DNA of 38,342 nucleotides from Xanthomonas arboricola pv. guizotiae (GTDB taxonomy: Bacteria > Pseudomonadota > Gammaproteobacteria > Xanthomonadales > Xanthomonadaceae): NCBI RefSeq assembly GCF_002940205.1, contig NZ_MDSK01000041.1, positions 1-38,342 of the forward strand, read 5' to 3'. The notes beneath the pieces were generated by a model. That model did not search any database. It was not told where the DNA came from and was given only the letters and a program-made list of their open reading frames with translations. Of this stretch, positions 23,491-32,054 are shown piece by piece. The stretch's first letter is position 1. Each line of letters begins with the position of its first letter. The position numbers and the translations under genes were made by a program.

Positions 23491-24138
23491 ATGACCAAGC
23501 CCTTTTCGCCCGCCTCTGCGCGTAACCGCGACCCGATTCTGGACGTGCTGCGCACGCACTTTGCCGACCGGCAGCGGGTGCTGGAAATCGGCGCGGGCAC
23601 CGGGCAGCACGCAGTGCACTTCGCTGCGGCGATGCCGTGGCTGCAGTGGCAGGCCAGCGACCACGCCGATCATCTTCCTGGCATGCGGCAATGGCTGGAT
23701 GACGCTGCGCTGCCGAATACCCCGGCGCCGATTCCGCTGCAGGCCGTGCTGACGCCCACGCCGGGGCTTGCACCCCTGCCCAGCGTGCCCGCGCTGCGTG
23801 ACGGCCAGCGCGGCTTCGATGCGATCTACAGCGCCAACACCTTGCACATCATGGGCTGGCCGCAGGTGCAGGTCTTGTTTGCCGGATTGCCGGCGGTGCT
23901 GGCACCGGATGCGCTGCTGGTGGTCTACGGGCCGTTCAACCGCAATGGGCAATTCACCAGCGACAGCAATCGCGCCTTCGACGCACTGCTGCGCGAGCGC
24001 GACCCCGCCTCGGGCATCCGCGATGCCGAAGCGGTAGATGCACTGGCGGCGTCGGTGGGATTGCAGTTGATCGACGATGTGGCATTGCCGGCGAACAATC
24101 ATTGCCGGGTGTGGCGGCGTGTGATGGTCGAGCGTTGA
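23491..24138 (+). CDS. DUF938 SAM-dependent methyltransferase
   Basis: The 215-aa protein starts at ATG 23491 (AGGA 8 nt upstream). Motif I is VLEIGAGTGQHAVHFA, followed by LQWQASDHADH, and the DUF938 signature SANTLHIMGWPQVQVLF then YGPFNRNGQFTSDSN. The family is a class I methyltransferase of unknown substrate. It stands alone. Confidence 0.9.
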   Translation: MTKPFSPASARNRDPILDVLRTHFADRQRVLEIGAGTGQHAVHFAAAMPWLQWQASDHADHLPGMRQWLDDAALPNTPAPIPLQAVLTPTPGLAPLPSVPALRDGQRGFDAIYSANTLHIMGWPQVQVLFAGLPAVLAPDALLVVYGPFNRNGQFTSDSNRAFDALLRERDPASGIRDAEAVDALAASVGLQLIDDVALPANNHCRVWRRVMVER

Positions 24139-24511
24139 ATCACCGGCTTGCCGAGTGCAGCCGATGAGGGAGCAGCTGTCGATTACGTGCAGAGGTGCAG
24201 CATGCGGCTGCAGGTCCAGACAGCTCCGCTGCACCGGTGCGGGTATGCACAGAGTTGCTGGAGCGTTGCAAGGGCCAGTGGTGGCAAAACCGTCATGGAC
24301 TCATGGCCGCGCGTGGCGGTCATCAATGGCAAGCCGACGCATGTGCTGCGATGCCTAACGCGTGTGGAGGGCTGCGATGCGCGAACGACGTCATCGAAAG
24401 CGCAATCTGATCTGTGCCAACACCGCATCGCGCGAGACCATGCGGGGCGTTGCCACAGCAGGTCATCTCACGTAGGAAATGCCATCGACAACGTTGACCT
24501 GCGGAGCTCGT
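24139..24511. other. Gene-free stretch downstream of DUF938
   Basis: No convincing ORF, repeat or RNA is seen. Open frames here have poor codon pattern and end quickly. It separates convergent units, the methyltransferase and the long minus-strand cluster, but no strong terminator with a T tract is visible. Confidence 0.4.
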
Positions 24512-26302
24512 TCAAGCGCTTGCCACGCCAACCCTTGGCGAATGTCGCCGCCGTTCGAACCACCACAACGCTGCCGCAACGCTGAGCCAGACAAGCAACC
24601 ACGGCCAGCGTGTGCCCGGTTGGGAAGCAGGTGTTGCACTGGTTGCGGAGGAAGTGGTTGCCGCCAGTGCAATGGTGGCTGCGCGCAGTTGCTGCGCGTA
24701 CATGGCCGGGGTGTCGTTGGGCGCGCGGATGTAGAGCCAGCGTTGTGTGGCGCCGCTATGCAGGCGATGCCAGCCGGCGGTTGCGGGCCAGTAGCCGGCG
24801 CAGGGCGGGCTATTGCCGTTGCGCTCCAGCAGGAGCGGTTGGCGGGCCTGGTTTGGGTCGGTGACGAAGGCGTCGGGGCTCAGCTCGCACAGGGTCATGC
24901 GTTGCTGCGACCAGCCGTTCTGTACCGGGCTGGGTAGGGCGGCGCCGGGACGGGCGACGGCGCCGGACAACTGCGCCCAGAGCGCGGCATGCAGATCGCT
25001 GCGGCCGGCCAGCACCAGCGCGAAGCTGTCTTCGACCAGGCCGATGCCGATGCGCCCGCGTCCCTGCGCGCGCCACCAGCCCAGGGCGCTGCCGTCGTCG
25101 GCGCGTGCGGCGATCAGGGCGTCGCTGGCCTGCGGTTGCAGGTCGCGACGTTGCAGCGGCGCCAGCGCCGGGGTATCGCCGGGGCTGGCAGCCGGACCGC
25201 TGGGTCGAGCCAGCGCGGACAGCCGCTGCGGCGCGGGCACCGGGCTGCCGGTGCTGCCGCCGCTGACCGCAAGGCCCAGCTCGGCCAGGGCGGCGCGGGC
25301 GCCGGCGTCCACTGGCCCGTCGGTGCGCACCAGCACGCCCAGGCCGCGCTGGATCGCCGCGCGCAGGGTCTGGCGCTGCGCGTTGCCCAGCGCCACCAGG
25401 CGGCGTGGGTCGAGGACCAGCAGGTCGAGCCGGTCCAGGCTGGCCGCATCCAGCGCGGCGCCCTCGCCGAGCTGCACCCCGGGGCCGACCGCGATCTGGC
25501 TACGCACCTCCAGCCCGGCATCGCTGGCCCAGCGGCGCAGGTATTTCAGTTCCGGCTGCGGCGCGCCGGCCAGTAACAGCACGCGTGCGGACGGCACTGC
25601 GGCGATCAGCACCGGCACCTGCACGCGGCTGCGTTCGGCGCCTGCACCATCGCGCAGGCGCAGCGCGAACAGCACCTGCCCCGGTGCGCGCGCCAGGCCT
25701 CGTAGCTGCACCTGGCCGGCCGCATCGGCGGTGGCGGTGTCGACCACCTGCCCGGCCGGGTCCAGCAACTCCACCCGCGCGCCCGGCAGGCCCTGCACGC
25801 GCGCGCTGATGGCGATGCGTTCGCCGGGTGCGGCCGGCGGCGGCGTGGAGACGGCGACCAGGCCGGTCGGCACCGGAGCCAGCGCCAGCCGCACAGGGAT
25901 ACGCAGGCCGTCGCGGTCGCGCGCCGGCAGGCCGCTACCATGCATGACCAGCGCGGTGGTGCCGGGCGCGCGCCGCAACGCAGTGGCCAGATCCGGGACG
26001 CGTGCCACGCCGGGTAAGGCGGGCGCCTCGGGCAGGGCGACCCACGCCGCAGCAGTCGGGCGAACCTGGTCTGCCTGGGTGCCTGCGGTGGCGACATGCA
26101 GTTCGCTCGTACTGCCGGCATGCGGCGGTGGCAGCAGCACCGGGTAGAGCAGGCCGGCCAGGAGCGGTTGGGCGGCGAGCAACAGCCACAGCCGGGCGCG
26201 CGCGTGCGGTTGCCGGGCATGTGCGCGCAGCAGCCGGAACCAGCTCACCATCACCAGCAGCAGCAAGGCACTGCCGACCAGCCAGGGCAGCGCGAGCGTC
26301 AT
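24512..26302 (-). CDS. Membrane protein closing the TldD/MoxR cluster
   Basis: The 596-aa product from ATG 26302 has two N-terminal membrane helices (about residues 5-22 and 37-56), a large extracytoplasmic part, and a C-terminal helix (WPWLLVWLSVAAALWWFE) followed by Arg. The middle contains an Ig/carboxypeptidase-regulatory-like segment (LPGARVELLDPAGQVVDTAT) and a class I glutamine-amidotransferase-like fold (SARVLLLAGAPQPELKYLR to LLVLDPRRLVALG) without a clear catalytic Cys. These features are common in large membrane proteins at the end of BatA-type gene clusters. Its ATG overlaps the stop of the tiny ORF upstream. The role is probably envelope-linked. Confidence 0.78.
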   Translation of the reverse strand: MTLALPWLVGSALLLLVMVSWFRLLRAHARQPHARARLWLLLAAQPLLAGLLYPVLLPPPHAGSTSELHVATAGTQADQVRPTAAAWVALPEAPALPGVARVPDLATALRRAPGTTALVMHGSGLPARDRDGLRIPVRLALAPVPTGLVAVSTPPPAAPGERIAISARVQGLPGARVELLDPAGQVVDTATADAAGQVQLRGLARAPGQVLFALRLRDGAGAERSRVQVPVLIAAVPSARVLLLAGAPQPELKYLRRWASDAGLEVRSQIAVGPGVQLGEGAALDAASLDRLDLLVLDPRRLVALGNAQRQTLRAAIQRGLGVLVRTDGPVDAGARAALAELGLAVSGGSTGSPVPAPQRLSALARPSGPAASPGDTPALAPLQRRDLQPQASDALIAARADDGSALGWWRAQGRGRIGIGLVEDSFALVLAGRSDLHAALWAQLSGAVARPGAALPSPVQNGWSQQRMTLCELSPDAFVTDPNQARQPLLLERNGNSPPCAGYWPATAGWHRLHSGATQRWLYIRAPNDTPAMYAQQLRAATIALAATTSSATSATPASQPGTRWPWLLVWLSVAAALWWFERRRHSPRVGVASA

Positions 26303-26421
26303 GCCTGCGGCTCCGCTTGCGTGCATTCAGCCCGCCGTGGCCCCACGCGCCGGGTCGCCGCGCGCGCGTGCAGCAGGCGGAACCTGCCGCGTGCGGTCAA
26401 CCGGGGTGGTGGCAGCATCAT
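26299..26421 (-). CDS. Possible 40-residue bridging ORF
   Basis: The ORF starts at ATG 26421 (ATGATG, overlapping the DUF4175 stop) and ends with a TGA overlapping the next gene's ATG. The product is basic and begins MMLPPPRLTARGRFRLLHAR. It is not recognised. It may be a real small protein or just a device that keeps ribosomes moving to the next start. Confidence 0.35.
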   Translation of the reverse strand: MMLPPPRLTARGRFRLLHARAATRRVGPRRAECTQAEPQA

Positions 26422-28676
26422 GGTTGCGGCTCCTGGCGCAGCGCATCCAGATAGCGCTGGCCGCGGATGTCGGGCGCGGCGCGGCGATGCGGTGCTGCCG
26501 GTGGGGCAAGCAGGGTGCGCCAGACCTGGGCGCGCAGCTGGGTGCGGCAGCTGGCGCAGTCGGGTTCGGCGCGCAGCGTTTCCACGGCGGCGGCCAGGCT
26601 CAGTGGGTCGTGCAGGTGGTCCTGTTGGGTTTGCAGCCAGTGCGCGTAGCGGGCCAGGGTGGCGTCGGGCACCGGGGCTGCTTCGCCCAGTGCATCCCAT
26701 AGCTGCAGCGCGGACGGGTCCGGGTCCGGGCGGCTGTCCAGCCCGGCGGCACGGTCGCCCAGGCCGGCGCGGTCGCCGCTCAGGCGGCGGCCGGGGTCGA
26801 TCGGCGGCAGCTGCGTGCCTACCCGCGCCAGGTAGATGCGTTCGGCCTGCTGCACCTGCTTGATGAAGCCCAGCGCCTCGTTGGCAAACGGCAACGCACG
26901 CTCCGGGTGGCCCTGGCGCAGCTCGCCCTCGGACTGCCACATCTGGTCCAGCGCGGCGCGCAGCAGGGCGCGGGTCTGCGGGTCGAGCAGGGTGGCGGCT
27001 TCGGCGTGGTCGTGGGTATGCCCGAATTCGGACAGCACGTCCTGCGCCTGGCCGAAGCCGTTGCGCTGCGGCCCGCCGTCGCCATGCGCATGATCGTGGT
27101 CGTCCAGCGCGGCAGCGCCGGCCTCGGCGGCATGGTCGTGCGTATCGTGCCCGTGTTCGTCCCGGGCGGGCGCGGGCGTCGCCGGCGTTGCCGGTGCATC
27201 CGCGGTGGGCATGTCGGCAGTGGGCAGAGCGTCGGCCGGGGCGTCGCTGGTGGGTGGCGCGTCGGCAGCCGGCGGGCCTTGCGGCGCGCCTTCGCTCTCT
27301 TCGCCCAGGAACTGGCCGTAGCGCAGCCGCAGCAGGCGCTGGTCCACGCCGATGGCGTCGGCGCGCTTGAGGTAGGTGGCCGGGTCCAGGCGCGGCTTGT
27401 CCTTCAGCAGCGCCTCGGCGTCGATGATGATCTGGCGCTGGCTGCGGAAGTAGGCCGGCAAGGTCTGCTTGACGCTGGCTTCCAGGCCGGCGGCCATGGT
27501 CTGTTCGGGCGGCGGCCAGCGCAGGATCACGCTGGCGCTGCGGCCTTCCTGTGGGTTGGGTTGGCGGGTGTCGTGCACGATGAGCTGGGCGATCAGGTCG
27601 TCGCCGGCGGCCATGTCCAAGGCTTGCGGCTCCAGGGTGGTGGCGAAGCTGCGTTGCCTGGTCGCGCCACTGCCGGTGAGCGTGCGGCGCTGGGTGGTGA
27701 AGGTGATGTTCTCGCCGCTGCCCTGGGCCAGGGTGAGGCGCAGCTCGGCGCTGGCGGCGACCGCGTAATCGTCGCTGACCTCGAAGCGCAGCGTCCAGGT
27801 GCGATTGGCTGGGGACCACAGCACCAGGCTCTGTTCGGGCGCGAGCACGCGCACCTGCGGCGGGCGGTCCGGCAGCACGTCGAGGCGATGCAGCTGGCGG
27901 TCGGCCGGCGTGCCGTCGATGAGGATGCGGTACAGGCTGGCGCGCTCGGCGATCCAGTGGCCCTGCCAGGTATCACCACCGCCTTGCCGGGACAGCGCGA
28001 CGACGCGGCCATCGGTGAGCCGCAGGGCCACGCTGCGCGGCGCCGGGCTGACCTGCAGTTGCCAGTCCAGCCGGGTGCCGGCCGGCACGCGCGCGTCCAG
28101 GCCGGGCAGGCGTGCGGCGGGAAGGCCGGTGTAGGCCGGCGGGGTGCTGTACAGCCGCGCCTGACCCAGGGTGGGGGCGCCGGTGCCGGCGCGGGCGGCG
28201 GCGATCCGGTCGTTGCCTGCGGTGGGCCGGTGAGCGGGGTGCGGCCACAGCAGCAGCGCGGCGCAGGCGAGCCCACCCAGCACGCTCCAGGGCCAGGCGC
28301 GGCGCCACGGCCAGGCCGGGCGCAGGTCGCGCGGGGCGCTGCGCAGGCGCTGTTCCAGGCGCTGGCGTTGCCGGGTCTGCAGCGGGCCGAGCTGCCCGGC
28401 CGGGGCGAACAGCAGGTCGCTGCTGTCTTCCAGATCCGCGTCGCGGTCCAGCCGGCGGATCAGCCAGGTCTGGTCCAGCCGACGTGCCGCCAGCAGTGCC
28501 ACGCCGATCAGCGCCAGCAGGCCCAGGAGCAGCAGTGGCAAGACGGCTGCCTGCGCCCCGGCGCGCCACGCCAGCGCCGCTGGCACCGCCGCCAGCGGCA
28601 GCCCGCACAGCAGCACGCCGGCGGCCTGCCGTCGCCGCGCGGCCTGCCAGGCGTGGAGCAGGGCCGGCGTGCTCAT
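26418..28676 (-). CDS. DUF4175 membrane protein with His/Asp-rich insert
   Basis: The product is 752 aa from ATG 28676. Two helices near residues 18-65, then LIRRLDRDADLEDSSDLLF (a DUF4175-type motif), a further helix near 115, and a long periplasmic region with LRFEVSDDYAVAASAELRL and LPAYFRSQRQIIIDAEALL. At about residues 480-560 there is an insert rich in His and Asp (DEHGHDTHDH, DDHDHAHGDGG, HTHDHAE) that looks metal-binding. The C-terminus has a CASC motif (EPDCASCRTQL). Function unknown; it follows the BatA-like gene by an ATGA overlap and should act with it. Confidence 0.8.
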   Translation of the reverse strand: MSTPALLHAWQAARRRQAAGVLLCGLPLAAVPAALAWRAGAQAAVLPLLLLGLLALIGVALLAARRLDQTWLIRRLDRDADLEDSSDLLFAPAGQLGPLQTRQRQRLEQRLRSAPRDLRPAWPWRRAWPWSVLGGLACAALLLWPHPAHRPTAGNDRIAAARAGTGAPTLGQARLYSTPPAYTGLPAARLPGLDARVPAGTRLDWQLQVSPAPRSVALRLTDGRVVALSRQGGGDTWQGHWIAERASLYRILIDGTPADRQLHRLDVLPDRPPQVRVLAPEQSLVLWSPANRTWTLRFEVSDDYAVAASAELRLTLAQGSGENITFTTQRRTLTGSGATRQRSFATTLEPQALDMAAGDDLIAQLIVHDTRQPNPQEGRSASVILRWPPPEQTMAAGLEASVKQTLPAYFRSQRQIIIDAEALLKDKPRLDPATYLKRADAIGVDQRLLRLRYGQFLGEESEGAPQGPPAADAPPTSDAPADALPTADMPTADAPATPATPAPARDEHGHDTHDHAAEAGAAALDDHDHAHGDGGPQRNGFGQAQDVLSEFGHTHDHAEAATLLDPQTRALLRAALDQMWQSEGELRQGHPERALPFANEALGFIKQVQQAERIYLARVGTQLPPIDPGRRLSGDRAGLGDRAAGLDSRPDPDPSALQLWDALGEAAPVPDATLARYAHWLQTQQDHLHDPLSLAAAVETLRAEPDCASCRTQLRAQVWRTLLAPPAAPHRRAAPDIRGQRYLDALRQEPQP

Positions 28677-29860
28677 GCCGCGCTGCTCCGGCGGGGCGCG
28701 GTGGCCAGCCAGCGTTCGACCGCAAACAGCAGCAGCACCAGGCCGATCAGCCACGGCGCCAGCGGCCACGGAGCGCTGGCCAGGCGGATGGCAGGGCCGC
28801 GTTGCGGCTGCTGGGTCTGCGCCAGCGCGCGCTGTGGTGCGGGTATCGACTGCAGGGCCTCGTGCAGGCGGGTGGGGACGTCGGCATCCAGCAGCGCCGG
28901 CAGACGCTGCGGCTGCAATGGCGCGGCCCAGCGCAGCAGGCGGCCGCGGCCGAGCGCTGCGGCATCGAGCAATGGCTCGCCAGAAGCAGTGTGTTGCACG
29001 GGCTGCAGCGTCGCGACGAGGTTGGGCGGGATGGTGGTCTGCGCATCCAGCAGCAGCTGCCCACCGGCTGCGACCCAGGCCATCACCGGCGCCGGCGGGG
29101 CACTGCGCGACAGCCATGCCACCACCGTGCCTGGGGCCCAGCGCGCTGGCTGCGCATCGGCCGGCGTGCCTGTCGGCAAGCTGCCCGGCAGCGCCCAGGC
29201 GGCATGCACGGCGCGCAGATAGCGCAGGGCCGGTGCGGCGCTGTCGTCGGCAATCGCCTGCAGTCGTAGCGGCGCGGCAACGGCGGGGGCCGCAAGCGGC
29301 GACTGGCCGGGCACGACCTGCCACCGCACCTGATGCGACAGCTGCAGCCGTTGCGCATCCAGCGGCCCCCACTGGCTGGGCACGATCACGCTCAGCGCAG
29401 CATCTGGCGACAGGCTGGCATCGAGTTCGCGCAGCAGGCTGGATATCGGCGGCGCGGTGTCGGCGGGCGTGGCGGGTGGGTGTGCCGCATCGGCATCGAC
29501 CGGCGGGAAGCCTGGCGCCAGCCACACCCACTGCGCGTTGGCCGCGTGGCCGAGTGCCTGGGCCGCGGCCAGATCCACGCCGGGGCTGACCACGACGCGC
29601 GGGCGCGCCTGCTGGTGGTCGCGCAAGGCCGGCTCGGCCAGCAGCAGTGCCACCGCGGCCAGCAGCAGCAAACGCACCAGCAGCAGCGGCCATTCGTCGA
29701 AACGCACGCGGTGGCGCGGGCGCGGCAGCGCACGCAACCAGCGCAATGCGGCAAAGTCGGTGGGCCGGTGTTCGCTGCGGCGGGCCAGATGGATCAGCAA
29801 CGGCAGCAGCAGTGCGGCCAACGCGGCCAGGCCGGCGGGGAACAGCAGGAGCAGGTTCAC
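28673..29860 (-). CDS. BatA-type membrane protein
   Basis: GTG start at 29860 with GAGGGAG 7 nt upstream gives 395 aa. Residues 1-75 match the BatA N-terminal domain (LLFPAGLAALAALLLPLLIHLARRSE, then FAALRWLRAL and a second helix); the C-terminus has one more helix (PLAPWLIGLVLLLFAVE). The VWA metal-site domain that follows in classical BatA is not evident; the middle instead looks like the amidotransferase-like domain of related proteins. In Bacteroides-type clusters BatA works with MoxR and DUF58 in envelope processes. The stop overlaps the DUF4175 start (ATGA). Confidence 0.82.
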   Translation of the reverse strand: MNLLLLFPAGLAALAALLLPLLIHLARRSEHRPTDFAALRWLRALPRPRHRVRFDEWPLLLVRLLLLAAVALLLAEPALRDHQQARPRVVVSPGVDLAAAQALGHAANAQWVWLAPGFPPVDADAAHPPATPADTAPPISSLLRELDASLSPDAALSVIVPSQWGPLDAQRLQLSHQVRWQVVPGQSPLAAPAVAAPLRLQAIADDSAAPALRYLRAVHAAWALPGSLPTGTPADAQPARWAPGTVVAWLSRSAPPAPVMAWVAAGGQLLLDAQTTIPPNLVATLQPVQHTASGEPLLDAAALGRGRLLRWAAPLQPQRLPALLDADVPTRLHEALQSIPAPQRALAQTQQPQRGPAIRLASAPWPLAPWLIGLVLLLFAVERWLATAPRRSSAA

Positions 29861-29907
29861 CGCTGCGCTCCCTCGGCTGCGGCGCCGGCGCCGGTGCGCT
29901 GGCTCAT
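29857..29907 (-). CDS. Possible 16-residue bridging ORF
   Basis: ATG 29907 overlaps the DUF58 stop (ATGA) and its TGA overlaps the BatA-like GTG (GTGA). The product is MSQRTGAGAAAEGAQR. Alone it would be ignored, but the same arrangement recurs at 26299-26421, so a reinitiation role is conceivable. Very low confidence as a functional peptide. Confidence 0.2.
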   Translation of the reverse strand: MSQRTGAGAAAEGAQR

Positions 29908-30800
29908 CGCCGCGCACCGTGCGCGAACAGCTCGCGCAATGCCGCATCCGGTGGCGCATCCAGATAATGCACGGCGTGCGCAATGCCGGCCGCCTGCCAG
30001 CGTGCCTGCAGCGCGCGCTGGGCCGCGCCGAAGCGTTGCAGATACGCAGCGCGCAGCGCGGCGCCGTCGCCGAGCAGTTCTTCCCCGGTTTCCGGGTCGC
30101 GGAAGCGGTGCCCGCCGCTGAAGGGAAAATCGCGTTCGTCGCAGGTCAGCACCTGCAGCTGCATCACCTCGCGGCGTGCGGTGGCGAGTTTTTCCAGCGC
30201 GCCGAGCAGTGCTTCGTCGAAGCCGTCGCCGATCGACAGCACCAGCGCGTGTGCGGCGATGCGTTCCCACAGCGGACGCAATGCATCCATGCCCGGCCAG
30301 CGGCCACCGGCGCGCAGTGCGTGCAAGGCCAGCCACAGCCGGTCGCGTTGACGCGGCCCGCCACCGGCCGGCACCGCCACCAGGCCATCGCCATGCACCG
30401 CGAACAGGCCGACCTGGTCGCCTTGCTGCAGCGCGACCTCGGTAGCGCACGCGGCCAGGGTCGCCATCGCCTGCAGACGGGTGTATTGCGGGCGCGCCTG
30501 ATCGGCCTGCCCCGCGGAGGCGGTGGCGTCGAGCAACACCCACAGCGTCAGCGGGCTTTCGCGCTCGGCCTCGCGCACGAAGAACCGGTCCGAGCGGGCG
30601 TAGAGCTTCCAGTCGATCTGGCGCAAGGCATCGCCGGGTTCGTAGGCGCGGTATTGCGAGAATTCCAGCCCGGCGCCGCGGCTGCGGCTGGCGTGCTGGC
30701 CGATCCCCTGCGCACCCTGCGCCTGCCGCGCACGCAACTGCAGGCCGCGCAGGCGGCTGCGCAGCTCGGCGGGAATCAGTGCCGGCATGTCCATGCTCAC
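29904..30800 (-). CDS. DUF58-domain protein
   Basis: The start is GTG 30800 (AGG 7 nt before), 298 aa. The DUF58 signature is GLEFSQYRAYEPGDALRQID followed by WKLYARSDRFFVRE near residue 65, with a VWA-like core after it (LWVLLDATASAG). DUF58 proteins accompany MoxR AAA ATPases and BatA-type proteins. A likely role is as substrate adaptor in MoxR-driven assembly. It sits 13 bp after MoxR and is coupled to the BatA-like gene through a 16-codon ORF. Confidence 0.88.
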   Translation of the reverse strand: MSMDMPALIPAELRSRLRGLQLRARQAQGAQGIGQHASRSRGAGLEFSQYRAYEPGDALRQIDWKLYARSDRFFVREAERESPLTLWVLLDATASAGQADQARPQYTRLQAMATLAACATEVALQQGDQVGLFAVHGDGLVAVPAGGGPRQRDRLWLALHALRAGGRWPGMDALRPLWERIAAHALVLSIGDGFDEALLGALEKLATARREVMQLQVLTCDERDFPFSGGHRFRDPETGEELLGDGAALRAAYLQRFGAAQRALQARWQAAGIAHAVHYLDAPPDAALRELFAHGARR

Positions 30801-30813
30801 GCCGCGACCTGCC

Positions 30814-31806
30814 TCACGCCGGGAACGGCACGGCGCGCAGCAGCGCGGCGACCACATCGTCGGCGCTGCGTTGCTCGGCCTCGGCGGCGAACGACAGCAA
30901 CAGGCGGTGGCGCATCACCGGCGCGGCCAGCGCGACGACATCCTCGCGGGTGGCGGCAAGGCGGCCATGCAACAGCGCACGCGCCTTGGCCGCCAGCACC
31001 AGCGATTGCCCGGCGCGCGGGCCGGCGCCCCATTTGATCCACTGGCGCACGTCCTCGCCGGCCCGCGGGCCGGGGCGGCTGGCCCGCACCAGGCGATTGA
31101 TCCAGGTCAGCAGATCCGCGCCCACATGCACGTGGCGCGCCTGTTGCTGCAGCGCCAGCACGCTGTCGGCGTCCATCACCCTGGGCACCTGCGCGCTGCG
31201 GGTGCCGGTGGTCTGGCCGAGGATGTCGCGCTCTTCCTGCTCGCTGGGATAGTCCACCCGCACATGCAGCAGGAAGCGGTCCAGCTGCGCTTCCGGCAAC
31301 GGGTAGGTGCCGGCCTGTTCGATCGGGTTCTGCGTGGCCAGCACAAAGAACGGCGCCGGCAACGCATAGGTGGTGCCGGCATAACTCACCGTGCGCTCGC
31401 TCATCGCCTCCAGCAGTGCGGCCTGGGTCTTGGGCGGGGTGCGATTGAGCTCGTCGGCCAGCAGCAGGTTGGTGAAGATCGGCCCCTGCTGGAACCGGAA
31501 CTGGCGATGTCCGGTGCCGTGATCCTCTTCCAGCAGCTCGGTGCCCAGGATGTCGCTGGGCATCAGGTCCGGGGTGAACTGCACGCGGCGGAACTGCAGC
31601 TCCAGCGCCTGCCCCAGCGAGCGCACCAGCAGCGTCTTGCCCAGGCCGGGCGCGCCTTCCAGCAGGCAGTGGCCGCCGGCGAGCAGGCCGATCAGCAGTT
31701 GCTCCACCACCGCGTCCTGGCCCACCACCGCCTGCGCCAGGGCCGCACGCAAGGCGCCGAGTTGGGAGAGCTGCCGGGTGAGGGTGTCGTCGTTGGGGGA
31801 AGTCAT
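30814..31806 (-). CDS. MoxR-type AAA ATPase
   Basis: The 330-aa ATPase has Walker A GAPGLGKT (near residue 53), Walker B LLADELNR (near 115), sensor 1 ATQNPIEQAGTYPLPEAQLD and a C-terminal lid domain. MoxR proteins are chaperone-like ATPases that act with DUF58 and VWA proteins in maturation of envelope or metallo-enzyme complexes. The Shine-Dalgarno is poor, and 248 bp with two REP-like palindromes separate it from the DUF4159 gene, so it may have its own promoter or processed mRNA. Confidence 0.92.
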   Translation of the reverse strand: MTSPNDDTLTRQLSQLGALRAALAQAVVGQDAVVEQLLIGLLAGGHCLLEGAPGLGKTLLVRSLGQALELQFRRVQFTPDLMPSDILGTELLEEDHGTGHRQFRFQQGPIFTNLLLADELNRTPPKTQAALLEAMSERTVSYAGTTYALPAPFFVLATQNPIEQAGTYPLPEAQLDRFLLHVRVDYPSEQEERDILGQTTGTRSAQVPRVMDADSVLALQQQARHVHVGADLLTWINRLVRASRPGPRAGEDVRQWIKWGAGPRAGQSLVLAAKARALLHGRLAATREDVVALAAPVMRHRLLLSFAAEAEQRSADDVVAALLRAVPFPA

Positions 31807-31835
31807 GGGGGAAGTCTCGTTGTCTGGCTGTTGGC

Positions 31836-31900
31836 GTAGGAGCGCGCTTGCGCGCGATGCGCTACCGGTAACGCCACATCGCGCGCCAGCGCGCTCCTAC
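31836..31900. repeat. REP-like palindrome, copy 1
   Basis: GTAGGAGCGCGCTTGCGCGC begins the element and its inverted complement ends it, around a centre containing ACCGGTAACGCCACATC. The arms pair over about 20 bp with few mismatches. Confidence 0.85.
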
Positions 31901-31980
31901 AGGAGCGGGCAGGGCTTGCGTGTGCGGCGGTGGGTGGTTGGCGGTGCGGATTGCCTGCAAAACATCTCCGGCGATGGTGT

Positions 31981-32045
31981 GTAGGAGCGCGCTTGCGCGC
32001 GATGTGGCGTTACCGGTACGGCATCGCGCGCCAGCGCGCTCCTAC
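31981..32045. repeat. REP-like palindrome, copy 2 (inverted relative to copy 1)
   Basis: The same arms surround a centre that reads as the reverse complement of copy 1 (GTGGCGTTACCGGT). The pair is spaced about 80 bp apart, head to head, as in BIME-type clusters. Such elements can affect mRNA decay and end transcription between co-transcribed genes. Confidence 0.85.
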
Positions 32046-32054
32046 GGATCGATG

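Noticed and set aside
28677..29693. Upstream extension of the DUF4175 frame to 29693
   Set aside because: It overlaps the BatA-like gene on the same strand in another frame, and the ATGA overlap at 28673-28676 gives a proper start.
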